From contig CAYWWK010000007.1 of the NCBI GenBank assembly GCA_964462135.1, positions 22,701 to 86,700 on the forward strand: a stretch of 64,000 nucleotides of DNA, in the 5' to 3' direction. Position numbers and translations under genes: made by a program. Of the stretch, positions 62,246 to 64,000 are shown piece after piece. The notes under the pieces are model-generated. The model did no database searches. It was not told where the DNA came from and saw nothing but the letters and a program-made list of their open reading frames with translations. How positions within the stretch are numbered: position 1 is the first letter of the stretch; every line of letters starts with the position of its first letter. The DNA comes from MGBC163016 sp964462135. Its GTDB lineage: Bacteria; Actinomycetota; Coriobacteriia; Coriobacteriales; Eggerthellaceae.

Positions 62246-62599
62246 ATGCACAAGGATGATTGCATCTTCTGTCAGATAGTCTCAGGAGACATCCCATCGA
62301 CGAAGGTCTATGAGGATGATCGAGTGCTTGCCTTCAGGGATCTGAATCCCATGATGCCCGTGCATGTGCTCGTCATCCCGAAGAATCACTATGACAACAT
62401 CACCGATGGCGTCCAGCCCGAAGACATGGTTGCCGTCATGGACGCGGTGGGCAAGGTGGCTGAGATCGAAGGTATCAAGGAAAGCGGCTTCCGCATCATC
62501 GCCAACACCAATGATGATGCCTGCCAAACCGTTCACCATCTGCATGTGCACGTCCTGGGTGGAAAGAAGATGAATGACGGGAACCCCTCAGCTGAATAG
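62246..62599 (+). CDS. HIT-family nucleotide hydrolase
   Basis: The 117-aa protein has the histidine triad VHHLHVHVLGGKKM near its C terminus. The N-terminal CIFCQIVSGDIPS is typical for the HINT/PKCI-like branch, which hydrolyses nucleoside phosphoramidates or dinucleotides. ATG 62246 is preferred (GAGGAAGGGG upstream) over the TTG at 62228. It follows xseB with 14 nt, so it may belong to that operon. Confidence 0.93.
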   Translation: MHKDDCIFCQIVSGDIPSTKVYEDDRVLAFRDLNPMMPVHVLVIPKNHYDNITDGVQPEDMVAVMDAVGKVAEIEGIKESGFRIIANTNDDACQTVHHLHVHVLGGKKMNDGNPSAE

Positions 62600-62633
62600 A
62601 TGCCCTTCGCCGAAATCGTCCATTCGGACAGGT

Positions 62634-62658
62634 GGGGAAGCCCCGCAGGCGCTTCCCC
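62634..62658. repeat. Inverted repeat before ackA
   Basis: GGGGAAGC (62634-62641) and GCTTCCCC (62651-62658) form an 8-bp stem with a 9-nt loop. It may end the xseA-HIT transcript, but the T-run is missing. A TAGAAT at 62665-62670 lies just downstream and could serve ackA. Confidence 0.5.
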
Positions 62659-62705
62659 TCTGAACTAGAATCTAAGGAAAGCCACGAACGCTAAGGAGCC
62701 TTTCC

Positions 62706-63920
62706 ATGAATGTTCTCGTCATCAATGCCGGCTCTTCGTCATTGAAGTACCAACTGATCAATTTGGAGAAGCGCGAGGTATTGGCCAAGGGCATTTGTGA
62801 GCGGGTCGGTTCCGATGAGGCGTTCCATAAGCATGGCATCGACGAGAACGAGCTGGTCATCGACACCCCCATGAAGGACCACAATGATGCCATGGCTTTG
62901 GTGCTTGAAGCGCTTATCAGCGGCCCCAACAAAGTGATCGATTCGCTTGATGAGATCGACGCCATCGGGCATCGCATCGTTCAGGGAGGCAAGTACTTCG
63001 ATCGATCGGTCTTCATCGATGATTCCGTGATCGAGAAGATCGACGAGCTGGCTGAACTAGCACCTTTGCACAACAAGGCGGCCCTTATGGGCATCTACGC
63101 CTGTCGCAACGCATTGCCTGGAAAACCCATGGTTGCTGTTTTCGACACCTCCTATTTCCAGACGCTGCCTCAAAAAGCCTACATGTACCCCCTTCCCTAT
63201 GAGTACTACGAGAAATACGGCTTGCGCAAATATGGTGCCCATGGCACATCCCATCGATACGTGGCTGAGCGTGCGGCGCAGTTCGTTGACGAGAACCTCT
63301 ATGACCTGAAGATGATCACGTGTCATCTGGGCAATGGATGCTCCATGACGGCAATCGACCATGGGATCGCCATCGACACCTCAATGGGACTCACTCCTTT
63401 GGATGGCCTCATGATGGGCACCCGTTGCGGCTCCATTGATCCAGCCATCGTTCCCTTCCTCATGGAACACGAGGACCTTTCATTCGATGAGGTGAACGAT
63501 GTCATGAACAAGCAGTCTGGGCTTTTGGGCATCTCAGGTATCTCCAATGACCTGCGCAGCGTTCGCACGGCTTCTGAGGAGGGTGATGAGCGCGCTCAAC
63601 TGGCCTATGAGATGTATTCCCACTCCGTGAAGAAGTATCTGGGGCAGTACATCGCTGAAATGGGCGGCGTGGATGTCATCGTCCTCACTGCTGGCGTGGG
63701 CGAGAATTGCGAGAAGATGCGTCGCATGATCTTCGCAGGTCTCCAGACCATGGGTATCGCCCTTGATCTGGAGAAGAATAGAAGCGGACGGGGAGAACGT
63801 GAGATATCCCGGGACGATTCGAAGGTTCAGATACTCATCATCCCCACCAATGAGGAACTGATGATCGCCATGGATACCTTGGATGTCGTTGAGCAGATGA
63901 GGCTGGAGGGCACGCTGTAG
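62706..63920 (+). CDS. ackA: Acetate kinase
   Basis: Acetate kinase forms ATP from acetyl-phosphate and ADP in anaerobic fermentation (or the reverse). The 404 aa are complete: LVINAGSSSLKYQLI at the N terminus, the HRIVQGG region, TCHLGNGCSMTAIDHG and the family signature MGLTPLDGLMMGTRCGSIDP. The final ATP-binding region TAGVGENCEKMRR follows. AAGGAG lies 7 nt before the ATG. The usual phosphotransacetylase gene is not in the window. The last 80 nt of the window after the stop show only a GGGG/CCCC-type short repeat. Confidence 0.96.
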   Translation: MNVLVINAGSSSLKYQLINLEKREVLAKGICERVGSDEAFHKHGIDENELVIDTPMKDHNDAMALVLEALISGPNKVIDSLDEIDAIGHRIVQGGKYFDRSVFIDDSVIEKIDELAELAPLHNKAALMGIYACRNALPGKPMVAVFDTSYFQTLPQKAYMYPLPYEYYEKYGLRKYGAHGTSHRYVAERAAQFVDENLYDLKMITCHLGNGCSMTAIDHGIAIDTSMGLTPLDGLMMGTRCGSIDPAIVPFLMEHEDLSFDEVNDVMNKQSGLLGISGISNDLRSVRTASEEGDERAQLAYEMYSHSVKKYLGQYIAEMGGVDVIVLTAGVGENCEKMRRMIFAGLQTMGIALDLEKNRSGRGEREISRDDSKVQILIIPTNEELMIAMDTLDVVEQMRLEGTL

Positions 63921-64000
63921 CGCGGCCACGCCGCTGTAGCGAAGGGGGGGTGCGCCCCAATCACTGGAGACGCTAAGCGACCAAGCCTAGCGATTTCCTG

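Overview
The window looks like a stretch of chromosome from a strictly anaerobic, moderately high-GC actinobacterium of the class Coriobacteriia (Eggerthellales-like). This is inferred from gene content and order: an rpsP-khpA-rimM-trmD run, an rplS-rnhB-yraN-comM-dprA run, a ferredoxin-dependent 2-oxoacid oxidoreductase, PPDK with its regulator, a membrane-bound uptake [NiFe] hydrogenase, glyQ and glyS as separate genes, frequent GTG/TTG starts and many 4-17 nt gene overlaps. No rRNA, IS element, prophage or CRISPR array is visible. Gene density is high and most genes are housekeeping.

Layout. 1-2.9 kb: the 3' part of a degenerate AAA+-like protein cut by the left edge, mntP, and pheA on the minus strand. 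2.9-7.8 kb: a Tat-exported [NiFe] hydrogenase (small, large, cytochrome b), a terminator, a small membrane protein and a maturation protease; a perfect inverted repeat upstream is a candidate operator. 7.9-15.3 kb: mfd, gltX, a DUF1461/Lit-like membrane protein (minus) and an orphan permuted ATP-grasp protein. 15.3-31.5 kb: two halves of a ribosome/tRNA-modification/DNA-processing cluster, separated by a glyQS-PSRP-ppdK-mtnA-azlCD block. 31.5-37.4 kb: trmFO-xer, an HD protein (minus), def-fmt-rsmB.

37.4-43.5 kb is metabolically the most interesting part. A cupin-XRE regulator precedes an AMP-forming acyl-CoA ligase and a four-subunit 2-oxoacid:ferredoxin oxidoreductase (ferredoxin, alpha, beta, gamma), followed by a membrane/repeat protein. 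Together these could activate a free carboxylic acid and reductively carboxylate its CoA ester to a 2-oxoacid, the precursor of an amino acid. 43.5-46.6 kb: a polar amino acid ABC transporter whose permease carries an extra exported N-terminal domain. 46.6-49.8 kb: UDP-galactopyranose mutase with a family 2 glycosyltransferase, and a DegV protein (minus).

49.9-55.5 kb: ileS-lspA-rluD-coaBC in an overlapping run. 55.5-55.9 kb: a non-coding stretch of consecutive hairpins and a tRNA-Pro(GGG) gene with its own promoter and terminator (minus). 55.95-64 kb: a single-pass membrane protein (minus), terC, a DagK-type lipid kinase (minus), RNase D, a zinc metallopeptidase, xseA-xseB, a HIT hydrolase and ackA.

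In cell terms the window joins hydrogen oxidation at the membrane, ferredoxin-linked carbon chemistry, PEP/pyruvate interconversion and acetate-kinase ATP formation with translation, tRNA modification and DNA-processing genes. Nothing here amounts to a clearly undescribed multigene system. The best leads are the ligase/oxidoreductase operon, the permease with the extra domain, the pseudo-AAA+ protein, the Lit-like protein and the multi-hairpin intergenic region.
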